DNA of 64,000 bases from assembly GCF_037975245.1 (NCBI RefSeq), contig NC_092565.1, positions 6,750,999 to 6,814,998 on the forward strand. Reading direction: 5' to 3'. Positions 52,736-64,000 of the stretch are shown here, piece by piece. The stretch comes from Apostichopus japonicus (lineage: Eukaryota; Echinodermata; Holothuroidea; Aspidochirotida; Stichopodidae). Both the position numbers and the translations under genes were made by a program. Position 1 is the stretch's first letter; every line of letters begins with the position of its first letter. The notes beneath the pieces are model-generated. The model saw only the letters and a list, made by a program, of their open reading frames with translations, was not told the DNA's origin and made no database searches.

Positions 52736-55700
52736 TAATGAATGCTCTACATACTACTGAAACAATAGTTACCTTTGGCATGATACAAGTTAACCTTAAA
52801 TACCATTTTCCCTTTCAATATTATCGTTCAATTATGGTAATTAAACAATAGTTACCTTTACGTATAGGGTCCCTTAGATACCTCAATGAATCCCTCTACT
52901 GTGAACTCGGTTGTTTTTTCAGTGTTATTATTAATTTCGACTTATTAAACAGCAGTTATACCTTTAACAAGCTACGTGTTACCTTAACCTTAGTGACCCG
53001 AGTCCCATGTGTGTGAAATTAAATAATGGTTATTCAATATTAAAAGTATAATGCAATTCCCAAGCAATTTCATTATGCTGTAATCGTTTAATCTATACAG
53101 TGCATTGCAATTAAAAGGACGGATGCAAGCTTCCTGAACTAATCTCTTAATCTTTTATTGTAGTCCACCATAATCGTTCGAGAAAGGTTTTTGCAAATGA
53201 AACACTAAGGTATAACAATACAAATTTGTCGGACACAAACTTTCACCTGTATTGTACAATATTATCATCGCTTATCAAGAGCAACCAAATGGTTGCAAAG
53301 TTGCAATGCAGTCTGTTATAGTTAGTATATGACCGTATGGAAGTTATGAGAAGTATTCAGTAAGGTGTATGTTACTGTACCATAACGTATTCAGAGAGAG
53401 AGAGAGCGCGAGGGAGGGGGGGGGGGAGAGGCAAAAGTTCCACTACAAAAGACACCCGCATATCTACGCATATATTGTTGAAATCTCTAATGTAATCAAA
53501 AGAATCACCAACCTTAGCCTAGGCCTACGAGCCTTCCACAGCATATGTATAGTATGCCTATCTTGCTGGTGAGATGCGTGGAGGGGTTGAGGGTGAGTTC
53601 TTTTTTTTTTTGCACTGTTGAGAGCAAATAACAAAAGTAATAACGCTTGTAGATTTTAATGGAAGATAGATTTTTAGAGTTTGGTATTGAAAATATGCGT
53701 AATAAGAAACATATACGTAAATCGAACAAGAACGTTATTTTTTTTAGCATGAGTTCAGCGAAATAATTGCATTTGTAACTTCCCCAGATTGTAAAATGTT
53801 TCTACTGTGCAGGAGAATTTTTAAAACGATCATTGCTTATGTCATTATGTATGTAAGTGTGCAGTATAACTTTTACGAATGACGTCGCAATTTTTAAAGG
53901 TGTACACATACATTAATAACTTTACACATCAATTGATATATTTGACATGCATGTGAACAGGATATATGCATAGAATATCATATGAGTGATGCACATCTAC
54001 GTCTTTTATTTGTATTATTGTTATTTTTTTTCCAATTTTAAATATAAATTAAACACACTATTTGCAATAAATAAACCATGTCTATAGGTGTATGTATATA
54101 TCGTGTAATGTTGCTTTCTGCCTTTGACATGGACGATTAAAAAACAAAATACGACACTTTACGAGTCTTTGTTATATCTCACGGTGTTTATGGTCCCCCA
54201 GCCCCCCCCCCCCACCCCAGGCTCCGGTGACATATGAGTCGGCTTCAACAATCTGTATTGTACTCCAAGTCACTCCGAGTCACTCCAAGATTAATGTTTG
54301 TCGTGCAGTTACAGAGTTGTTGACAATTCATAATCATGGACGTTAAATATATGAATGTTAGAGACTGACTTCTGTCAGCTTGCGGCTTTGATAAGCCAAT
54401 GGTGGTTTCTTCGCGAGTTCCTTGTTTATGTTTTCAGTGCGAGAAAGTCAATTTTTTTTCTTCACATGCTAATGTACTTGAAACTTTATGAGCCTAAGCC
54501 TATATACATCAATAACACTTTTCATTGCAGATTTATCGTGGTATAACGTAATTTTGTATATAAACATCCGGGCGGAATGTGTTATTATTATGAAATGTTT
54601 CACAAACTACATCGATACATACAACTGGGTATTGATTGATGTTAAAGAGGAAATATTGTACGCTGTTATGGTTTGAAAACCCTGATCGCCACATCTTGTT
54701 CTAAACTTGAGATACATGGTTGATTGAAAAGACAATAATCTAGGTTTACCGCTTATATATGCCCTTCCTCTTACAACCGGAAGTGGAACGCTGTGGCCTG
54801 TCTATCATGGCATCATTTCAGCCGTTCTTCAAATTTAAAGAGCTTAACTGAAGTTTCCCATTTACATCTTCTTATCGATTTATCTATGGGGGGAGGGGGA
54901 GGGGGTCAGGGTTACGTATATTTTGGAAAGTTTCTCAGTGCATATTTTCTCCTTATCTTTACAGGCCATAACGTGAGCCTCGTATAGTGTGAAGAAATGA
55001 CTACGTCAGAACAAACCAAGAGACCGCTTATATTTCCTTTCTCCTTTCTTATTCTTCGTTTGCCTTTGTTCTATATATACCCTTTTGTTACCCTTCTCGT
55101 TATGTAAAGCAAAGAAAACAATGCATATATAGTACCTTCAAAATTGATGATGCACTCTTCGACTTAAAAGTTGCTAATATTTAATAGGTTTATAATGAAA
55201 TATTTCCGGCGAATTTCTTATTTTGAAGGACATGAAAGGAAATGAAACCTATGGACAAGATAATAAGACAAGAAAAGGAAAGAAAACACTGGAAAACATC
55301 AAAACTGCAGACAAGACAAAAAAAGAAAGAAAAAGAAGCCTATGGCCTAATTAAGGTTACAGTATTGAGTTTTCGTTTGCCTCTATTTGCCGGCCAGTAA
55401 ATTGATGACGCCTTCCCAGTGACCAAGGTGTGTAGAAAGATTGCAGTTTTAATGATATTGTGCATAGAACGAGGTGTGGATGTTAACAAGCCCGTCTGAT
55501 GACATTCAGCAAGGCAAATGTTATTTCTTATTCGTTACAGCGATTTTCAAAGTAGGCTATACTCTATTATATGCCGCAGCCCCCAAGTACTAGACGGATT
55601 AATAACAACCAAGTTAGTGTTACACACTAAAGCGGAAATTAATTCGAGAGGGTGATTACGTAATGTTATCAATACTAATTATGCTATTTATAGAAGAGAG

Positions 55701-58060
55701 CTGTAACGGAGTCGTTATAGGGCGGGCGATGTTTTTTTACTACAGGCCGAAATGTTGCCATACGGTACTGAACAGCTATAGGAACTGCTAAAATGACTGG
55801 AGGTTGTTTTTTCCCTTCTTCATATTTCACCCTCCATATTATTCCAAGATACCTTAATTTAGGTATTCATGTATCTCGAGGTCAAAGGTGAGTACCAGTA
55901 TACTTCTCTGTGCCGGTGTACGGTGAGTACATATTTAAGAGGCGGAGTACACGTATATACACAGGCAACTATGATATAATACGTGTACGGGGCAACGTAC
56001 TCAATCAAAGTTCGAATAATACTCCGAACATAAAGTTGATAATAAAGAAAAACAATTGCTCTTAATAAAACTCAGGCTGACAGCCAATTCCAAAATTCAT
56101 ATAGGCTATTCTATGGTAATTACATGAGTCGGTTGAGTTATTAGCGTTTCTGAAGCAATGGATTAATATTAACATGTCTGCAGGTCTGCAGGCAATGAGG
56201 AGCTGACGTCATCATCAATTTTAGCCTTAAAGGAGCATTCCAAAACAAGTAAGCAAATTAAAATCTAAATATCTTGAAAGCAGAAGAGCGAGTTATAAGA
56301 AACATCTCGAGCCGACTTTATTTATCTTTTGTTTTAGACTAGTGTCATGTCATTGTCTTTTGTTCATTACTGTCTTATATTTCGTGTTTGAAACTTAAAG
56401 TATTTCATAATACTGCTTAAAGTGCACTCGTCTGAAGACCGGATGTACGCCTTAACTTTACACAGTAGATTGTATTCCTTCACTGTTTTCTTTGCTTTAA
56501 ATAGGTTCGAATGCACACTACAACAGTGTTTGCACAGATGTTGGAAATTTACCAACAATAATAATAATAATAGAAGTAACGTTCTTGGCCAGTTCAGTCC
56601 CTATTTACCTCAGAGAAAGGACGTACAAATTCGATCTAGCCGAGGCATTCTGAAGTATCCCTGACGAAACGGGTTATATAGTGTCCCCCATCGATTTGTA
56701 CAAAAGACGGCGTGGTATGCAACGGTAGTTGGAGTCAATAGAACCGCAAAAGAACAAAATTGATTCGTGTACTTAAAATCCCATACACACATACGTTTCT
56801 TCGGCATCGGTTGATCCACCGTATTATGTTACATGGGCTGTAATTGGGATGGATCTTTACAGAATATTACATACCACGCACGCTTTTGTACGAGTAACCT
56901 TTTCAGGTATATATCACTCAACGGACAAAGTATGCATGACTAGGTATTCTTGGCTGTACTATTGAACTCGGCCCAAGTCGGTTCGGCGAATTCCGGTACC
57001 TTTTACGACCTTCCTATACGTCGAGAACTTTCCGCCGTATGTATCGTCCTCTCGTTCTCTAAGTATACCGCAACGACACTGCGGAGATGGAATATCCAGT
57101 GTGGAGGAGGAATGCCATCGGAGGATTTATGAACGTTCGGGGACTAAGCGGGATAGGGGTGGGGGGGGAGGATACGGGAATGGCAAAACTTATAACATTT
57201 TATAACATTTGGCAGAAATCTGCCCGCGATGGAAACATATGTGAAAGGTCTATTCAGGTGTACATCCAATGACGGGGGTGTATACCCCCCCCTCCCCTGT
57301 ATACGAAAAGTGTTTCCCTCTCCCGCGGCCACACTCAACATACCCCCTTTCGGCTCACTCCCTCTATCCTCGGGCAGTCTCTCACATACCAGGAATAGCT
57401 GAAACACATGTGTTCCAGCTAAACACCCGGTCCCCTTTCACAATACGCATCCCTTAAATTCACGACCAAACGAAGCTGCAAACGTTAACACCCAGTACTG
57501 TTATTTCGAAGGCCGACTGCTGTTTTGATACGGCCAATCACTTCACCTGTCTTAAATTCAAACCTAGAGATGGCAATTTTTATCCCAGAATTCCAAATAT
57601 AATCGCAACAATATTTGTTGTGGAGACCCCTCCATGTATATGTAGGATTACCAAGGATTACTGAAACAATTTCCAATCAATTTTCTTCTTTCATTGACGA
57701 CCTTATGATTTACTGCCGATGACGTCACAACAGCGTGTCAGTTAAACAAAAGAGGTTTGTATGGAATTGTTACACAATATATTCGGCTGTGTTTATAGAA
57801 TTTACATTGTTGCTGATTCTGTTCCCTTTTCAGCGGTTCAAACTTCTTCTTTTTTCTTTTTTTTTCAATATAACTTTGAAGAAATAGTAAGATTAGGAAA
57901 GTATTCAAGCTATGTCAGAAAAGACCCTGATATAAAAACAATAAAGTGATTCCAAGTAAACAATGAAAAGAAACTTTGCCGTGTTATTAATTGGTGACCC
58001 CTAAGTTGACCAAGGCTCGACAATGAAATGCGTTCAGCCGAAACCAAGGGGCTGACTCTA
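52736..58060. other. Gene-poor stretch, nothing coding supported
   Basis: Contains (AG)n and G-run near 53,393-53,428, a C-run near 54,198-54,211, three G-runs at 54,888-54,905, a TTAA-type MITE end at about 56,227-56,241 (TTAAAGGAGCATTCC) and a G-rich patch near 57,156-57,172. No gene recognised. Confidence 0.4.
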
Positions 58061-58061
58061 T

Positions 58062-58211
58062 ACCGTATATATATATATATATATATTTATATGAAAATCG
58101 TAATGAGTTGGAAAATCAAGAACAGTGGAAAAACTTCCAGCCTCCACCGGGATTCGAACCCGGGCCTCCCTCTTTGTACGCGGACACCCTAACCAACTAG
58201 GCCATGGACGC
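58062..58211 (-). repeat. tRNA-derived SINE (or tRNA pseudogene) ending in (TA)n
   Basis: On the minus strand, 58,211 to 58,140 folds as a 72-nt cloverleaf. Acceptor GCGTCCA pairs with TGGAGGC (6 of 7). The D arm has an A-box TGGCCTAGTTGG. The T arm CCGGG, TTCGAAT, CCCGG is perfect and gives the B-box GGTTCGAATCC. The anticodon stem has one mismatch and the loop GTACAAA would give anticodon ACA, which is unusual. A tail with TTTTT follows and then a (TA)n tract at about 58,064-58,088. A decayed anticodon stem plus a tail and microsatellite favour a SINE over a working tRNA gene. Confidence 0.7.
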
Positions 58212-58442
58212 TGATTGTATGTCCAAAGGTTCTTAAACCGGTAAGGAAGGTCGTAATTCCACTGTAGGCGTTTGTCACCTGTATCGAACAATACTAGTTT
58301 TTGGTGACATATTTTGCCTTACTCTAGAGATCAAACATGATGCTAACCAACTCGAAAATCATTTGTGTTTCCTAAAGCCGGATCTCGAAAGAGATACTTT
58401 GAACAGACTTTATGTTAATGAAATGGAGGTAAACGACAAAGG

Positions 58443-58482
<40 letters not shown>

Positions 58483-59740
58483 AATATTTATCTATCGATG
58501 ACTACCTTGTTATTTTCGTTCTCCATCAGAAGGTGTTTACGTAGTCCACACGTTCTCATCCATGGTTTATAAAGCCGACTATTACATGAATTTTCAACTG
58601 CTGTGAGGTACAATACCTAGACAAGTCGTACAGAAAAGAAAGGCTTAAATAAAACCATTGAATAGAAAAGTTCAAGGATAATTTAGTTAATTAATGGTGG
58701 GACTCTGTTGAGAAGATTAAATCAGTCGATAAAATGTCGATCTAACCGTTTCACTGCTGAATGAGAACTATATTTAAAGGATCGGAAACAAATCGTAAAG
58801 ATTAACATGAGACATTCTATGAGAGATTATGCAATTAAGGAGAACAATACGAAGAAGCGGGCCGAGATATGTGCCACTGGTGAAGGGAAGAGAACAAAAG
58901 AAGACACTGGATTGATTCATGTGACGCATCTTGTTCGAACATTATCGAGTCATGTGTCATTTTCATGATGCGTGTATAACACCGCTATACTGTAACATTA
59001 CAGTTTAACATCCCATGTTAGTAATATCATCTATATTCTCTTAATTTAGGAGAATTGGTATAGTTTCCCACATGATTATTTTTTCGAGGATTAATTTCAT
59101 TCTTCTCTGCCTGGTAGGGGCCCTGAGGAAAATAAGACCACCCCCTCCCCCGTTTACTTTTATTTTTTTTTTCCTTACGCAGTTTAGGAAAATGAGAATA
59201 TATCTTTCTCCTATATTATTTCATATATCTGGGGCATATTCAAGTCCCACCGATGCCTCGCCGTGATAATAGTTGTCTTTATCTAACCACATAATTATCT
59301 AGGCTTGAAACCAAAAAGCGTATACCCATCAGCTTCATTGCAATCTTTCACGGCAGGCTAGCAGTCTAATATTTCAAAGACATTTTTTGAAGACTATTTT
59401 ATAGCACCGAGACCCAAGTTTAATTTCTCGGTATAGTGATCGGTGGTACGTTTCAACTTAATTTGACCCTCACGGTAGTATGAGCATGCTACAGATATAC
59501 CATCGGTCAATGCCCCTCAGTACAGAAATAGAGTAATTAAAAGCGGTGTGGTATAATTTAAAAGCAGCTTAATAATTTTGATCTTTGTTTTTCGGTGGGG
59601 GGGGGGGGGGTAGATTGAGGGGCGACAAGAAGGTGCTAGAAATTGACAATTCACTTTCTGTATTGAAAGCGTGGTCGAATTGACATAATATAACTGAAAT
59701 TTTGACACATTGCTACTTGATCTTAAATTATTTAGTTTCC

Positions 59741-59825
<85 letters not shown>

Positions 59826-62800
59826 TATGTATCATATGTATCATTGTGTTATGTCATAGTCCTTGAAACGCAGCAAGGGTTCTAGTAATGGAGTGCCTAA
59901 TTAGTTTTCAGAGTTGCTAAACATATATCAGTCATAAGCCAATTCATCCTTCTTTAAGCCAACATATTGTTTATACTTTTATGACAGACTTAACCGACAG
60001 ACGAAAGACACATACATATATAATACTTTTATTGATTACAATCAAAATCAAATCAATCGGTTGCATTCCCACGCATGTTTATCTTTCTCTTCAAAGAGGT
60101 CAAAATCTGGTTTATGTTCACCTGCCGTTTGACCTAGCTTTGACCAAACGTGTATGAGAGTCGTAAATTAATGCATATGCTCATGCGGGCTTCTCCCACA
60201 TTCGCGGTCGTAAAAATAACTCTCTGCTAATTATTATTGTTGATTATTTTGTAGGTTTCTATCTGTTGACGACCATGATGATTTCTGATGTAATAGTGAG
60301 GATTCAGAAACGAGGAAAGGAAGGTACAGAAAAAGAAAGAAGAAAGAGAGGGGGAGGGCCGAGTCGTGTGGAAGGGGGAGGGGGGGGAGTCGGGCGGGGG
60401 TGGACATGACTTTAAGATCATCCGTGTTCCTTATAGATGGTTGATTGTTTGGTTTTTGTGCCCTTTGGTTGAAAGACATTAAAATACGCAAAATCGTCTC
60501 CCCCTTCTTCTTCCCGCCTCTCCCACCCCAGATTCAGTGTGCTTCTCTATGAGAGTATTATATTTGAGTTCTAACCTGGGTTTAACCTGGTTACAATTTC
60601 CCTTTGAACAGTATAGTGCAATATTGGTTCGTTTGCAGACCGACCACTATTGCAATTCTCTCAAATATTAGCGGAGTCTTCTTTCTATTCGGTCGGGCCG
60701 AGCCACAATGGACCGCTAGTGGCTTATTCACTTTGCGAGCCGCCACTCCTGGCGTATCCATGGCGACGATACTAAAAATAGAATCCTCATTGCCGACCAG
60801 ACAATGCACGCACATTGAACAGGGAGTTGCATTGAATGGTTAATAAGATAGAGGGCGGATTTTCTTTGGTTTATTTCGGGTTGAGTTGGGTGCAATCGTG
60901 ACTCTATAAAATACATTTAAAGTTAAAGATTTCGTTTTTCCTTTTCTAAAGTAAACACATTTAATTCGTCACTTGCCCATGATAAGCCAATTCATAAGCC
61001 CATGAACAACTGGATGGCAAAAAGTTGCTAGAATGGAGTAACAGATGGTGGAAACATCAAGGGGATCGAAGGTGATTTAAATTATTTTTAGGGATTTGTT
61101 GATTCTAGTTATGAGTTTAATCTCTGCTAGAGAAGTTACAAGGTATCAGTAGCATATTACGGTACGTTATACACTTTTTCTCATGATTAACAGAGCAAAT
61201 TCTAAACAAGTAAACTGTACGGATTTTTTTTTTATAAGGTGCCGAGATAGACAAAACCATCAGCTCACTTATGGCGGGTGCGACATGCCAGTTGAAAAAT
61301 TCTTTGTCGATCAGCGCCGTCGCCACGGGGCCATATGTGTACGTGCCCACCCCACCCCCAAGAAAACAAAACAGGGTTTTTTTTCATATAGCTTGAATTC
61401 AATAATATACGCTAAAAAGTGCATGATAAATTGTACTACACAAAAGTAGTTCAAATTATGAAAATGATACTGGGCCTAGTAGCTGTGGCGAACTAAGCGA
61501 ATCAAAGAGAATTAAATAAGAGAAAGTAGAATGAGAATTCCTAAACATATAATCAGTTCAAAGCTTTGCCAAAGATATCTTCATTTTCCATCTAAGCCAC
61601 CTTTCATAAACTAACACTTCCCAAAGGACCCTCCCCCGAGACGACATCCCCTAAGAAAGGAAGGATCCGCACCGGGTGCCAGCTATTGTAGGTACGTCAC
61701 TGCCTAGTACCATTTAGCATCCTAGCCCGCTTACCTATAAACAAAGACGGTAGTTCTCAATTGCGGGAGAGGACACCCCTTAAAGACCCCTTCCCACGAT
61801 GGACTTTTGCATATATTTGTGCCCCCCCCCCACCTCTTCAGAGAAAAGAAAATATGGCTACCGGTCTGTATTAGTCTGTTAAAATGGTACAGGGTTCATT
61901 TTGATCTTGGATAGACCAACTGCCTATTTATGCTGTCGATCAAGAGTACGTGTTTTCTACACCGCGTATAGTTTCAGGGATGATCCTTTTAAGCTATGTT
62001 TGCTAAAAGGAACATTAAATCCGTGATATCTCCCAAATGGAGTTCAATTTCTTAGCTTTTTTGGGCGGGTATCTACCTATGACTGGGTTTCAGTCTCTTT
62101 TAAGCTAAGTTTTGTGGTGAAGTTGCTTCAATCTTGATGGTGGTACAAAATAGGATCAGTGAAGCAAATTCGGTCTCTAGTGATGACAAATTTAACCTTC
62201 ATTCTGTTATGCCAATCACTTGATTCAAGTACTTGACAACAGCGTGTTAGGGGTATATCATTGTGTCATGAGAGGTTCAGTTTGACAAAACATTTTACGA
62301 GCAAACCATACGTGAAAATTGGCTCATTGTCGATACAATGTGATGGCTAAATATATAGCGAATCGAATCAATGTTTGAACTGTTTCTCTAGCGTCAACTG
62401 CTAAGGGGCTTTTTGTCTGCATACAAAAAGAGAGAGTGGTGTGATCGTCCCATAATACCTTAACGAGTTATGCTAAGGAACTTTTGCGTTTATTCCATTA
62501 TGTCAACCACTTATTCATGTTACCTGAATCGTGAAATGGTCTTACTTTAGGCCGATCGTATACACAGAGACTCCCCACTGTCCCGAACGGCCCTCCAAGA
62601 GTGAACAACCAATCAGAGAAGAGCAGACGACAGTACTCCAGCGATTTATCGACTTGTGGGTTTATTTCAAGTCAACAATTATCTCTGCGTGAGATCTGCA
62701 TGAGATTGCACCAAATATGAGAACTAGCGGGGGAGGGGACGGGAAGAATAAGGGATATATATTCATTATTAACTCGTTTTCTTTTGAAACAAGAGGGCAT

Positions 62801-62868
62801 TCCACGGTGTTGCATACCGTATCTCATCGCAAGTTAACACTGATTTCAAATTAATAAATTGATTTTTT
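58212..62868. other. Gene-poor stretch, nothing coding supported
   Basis: Contains (TA)n tracts at about 58,445-58,480 and 59,743-59,822, a G-run near 59,597-59,609, G-rich sequence at 60,350-60,400 and C-runs near 61,822. No gene recognised. Confidence 0.4.
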
Positions 62869-63310
62869 TTAATCGGGTGCCTGCGAGACACAAGGGTTAC
62901 CCTGCAGGGGGATACCTTCTAAAGTTTTAAGAAAATCGGTGCAGCCGTTTAGAAGGAGCTTTTGACACCAATTTGCGCTAAAATATACATTTAACCTTTG
63001 ACCTTTTGACCTTTGAACTCGGTTCTCATGGCAACCACATATTTTGATAGTACTTAACATTTCCATTTTACCTGTGAAGGCTCCATGTCAATTCAATGTT
63101 CCCCTTAAAATAAACAACAATTACCTGAATATGACATTTGACTACTGACCTTTGGTTCCGGAAGTCTGTGAGACACATTGGTTCACCCTGGTGTGCCCAA
63201 TTACTATCAAATTCGAAGAACATCAGCCCAGTCGCTTAGGAGTTTATGACACAAAGTAGGACACACACACATAATGACACACACAATGACACACACAAGC
63301 GCGGACTCGT
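62869..63310. repeat. Diverged repeat pair with ACACAC tail, probable retroelement remnant
   Basis: A block at about 62,876-62,965 (GCGAGACACAAGGGTTACCC, then AAAATCGGTGCAGCCGTTTAG) recurs diverged at about 63,165-63,250 (GTGAGACACATTGGTTCACCC, then CATCAGCCCAGTCGCTTAGGAG). The second block runs into an ACACACA-rich tail. A TGCAGCCGTTTAG-type motif followed by CA repeats is common at the 3' ends of invertebrate non-LTR retroelements. I cannot name the family. Confidence 0.5.
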
Positions 63311-64000
63311 TTTGACCCCTCGCTCAGACCTTCGGTCACCCTGGGGTACCCAACCATAGGTGACCCCCGAGAGTAGCTATACTCAAGAAAATTAACCATC
63401 ACCATGGCAACTATTGCAATGGCAACTGACGTAGCTGTATATGGCCCAATTGACAAGGAACTATAACATCTCATCCGAGGGGGGTGGGGATCCAAAGGGG
63501 GGGTCATCATCTCTCAACGGATGAAGTCTTTGTATTTCCTACGACTATATTATATAAATAGGTTAACATTTTCAAAATACCATACTCGAACTCGGGCCCG
63601 TAATCGGACCCGGGCCCGGGCACGAGTTATTTCCCCTCCCTCAACCACTCCTCCCCACCCCCACCCCCCCCCCTCCGTCACAAGGGTTTTACAACATATG
63701 CACATACAAGATGGTTTAATTACCCTTACATAAATATTGGGACGATAAACTCATCATCTAGGACTTTAAGTTGATTCATGATTCCCAATCAGCAACTTAA
63801 ACTAATTAGACAGAGATTACTAACATTATAGTATTAGCCAGGTAACCTCTTGTAAAGTGCATTTCAAGGAAATACAAAATAGTCAATACGCAGAGTAAAT
63901 GGAATTTCGGGTTCTTATCGATTTCAAACAGTCTTCCCCATATATAGCCTAAGTATATATATTACAACAACCTTTCATTAGCTATAGTATGTATGGGAAG
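63311..64000. other. Right edge, no gene seen
   Basis: Contains a G-rich run near 63,480-63,506, a palindromic GGGCCCG-rich patch at 63,594-63,620 and a C-rich run at about 63,652-63,675. Nothing coding recognised. Confidence 0.4.

Overview
This window looks like an animal nuclear genome, most likely a marine invertebrate deuterostome; I favour an echinoderm or another ambulacrarian. It is AT-rich and intron-containing, full of long (TA)n tracts, poly-G/poly-C runs and short inverted-repeat transposons. Its few genes have clear animal homologues. Operons, ribosome binding sites and prokaryotic features are absent. The species call is inference from protein similarity and repeat style.

Three genes are supported. 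At the left edge, on the minus strand, is the first coding exon of a STARD7-like mitochondrial lipid-transfer protein; the rest of the gene lies off the window. Near the middle, on the plus strand, is a three- or four-exon alpha-1 adrenergic-type receptor (33,333-36,402, with a possible small last exon at 37,785-37,808). About 11 kb further on is a single-exon serotonin 5-HT7-like receptor (48,622-50,022). Both receptors keep the amine-binding, DRY, CWxP and NPxxY residues, so both should be functional biogenic amine receptors at the plasma membrane.

The rest is non-coding. The repeats include two short hAT-type elements with perfect 8-bp target duplications (9,704-10,074 and 36,526-36,906). 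A longer element at 38,969-40,305 has a perfect 16-bp terminal inverted repeat and a second inverted-repeat pair nested inside. Two copies of a TTAA-flanked MITE lie at 17,748-18,306 and 32,053-32,667, with scattered end fragments of a related kind elsewhere. A tRNA-derived SINE head, several degenerate tandem arrays, a roughly 300-bp (ATCC)n array and many (TA)n microsatellites complete the picture.

The receptors are the functional story: two amine receptors in tandem, in a region that also contains STARD7. In the human genome STARD7 is a close neighbour of an adrenergic receptor (ADRA2B, 2q11.2), which may be an old linkage. The alpha-1-like gene has an intron at the end of TM6, the place where vertebrate ADRA1 genes carry theirs. 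I found no clear sign of a wholly new biological system.
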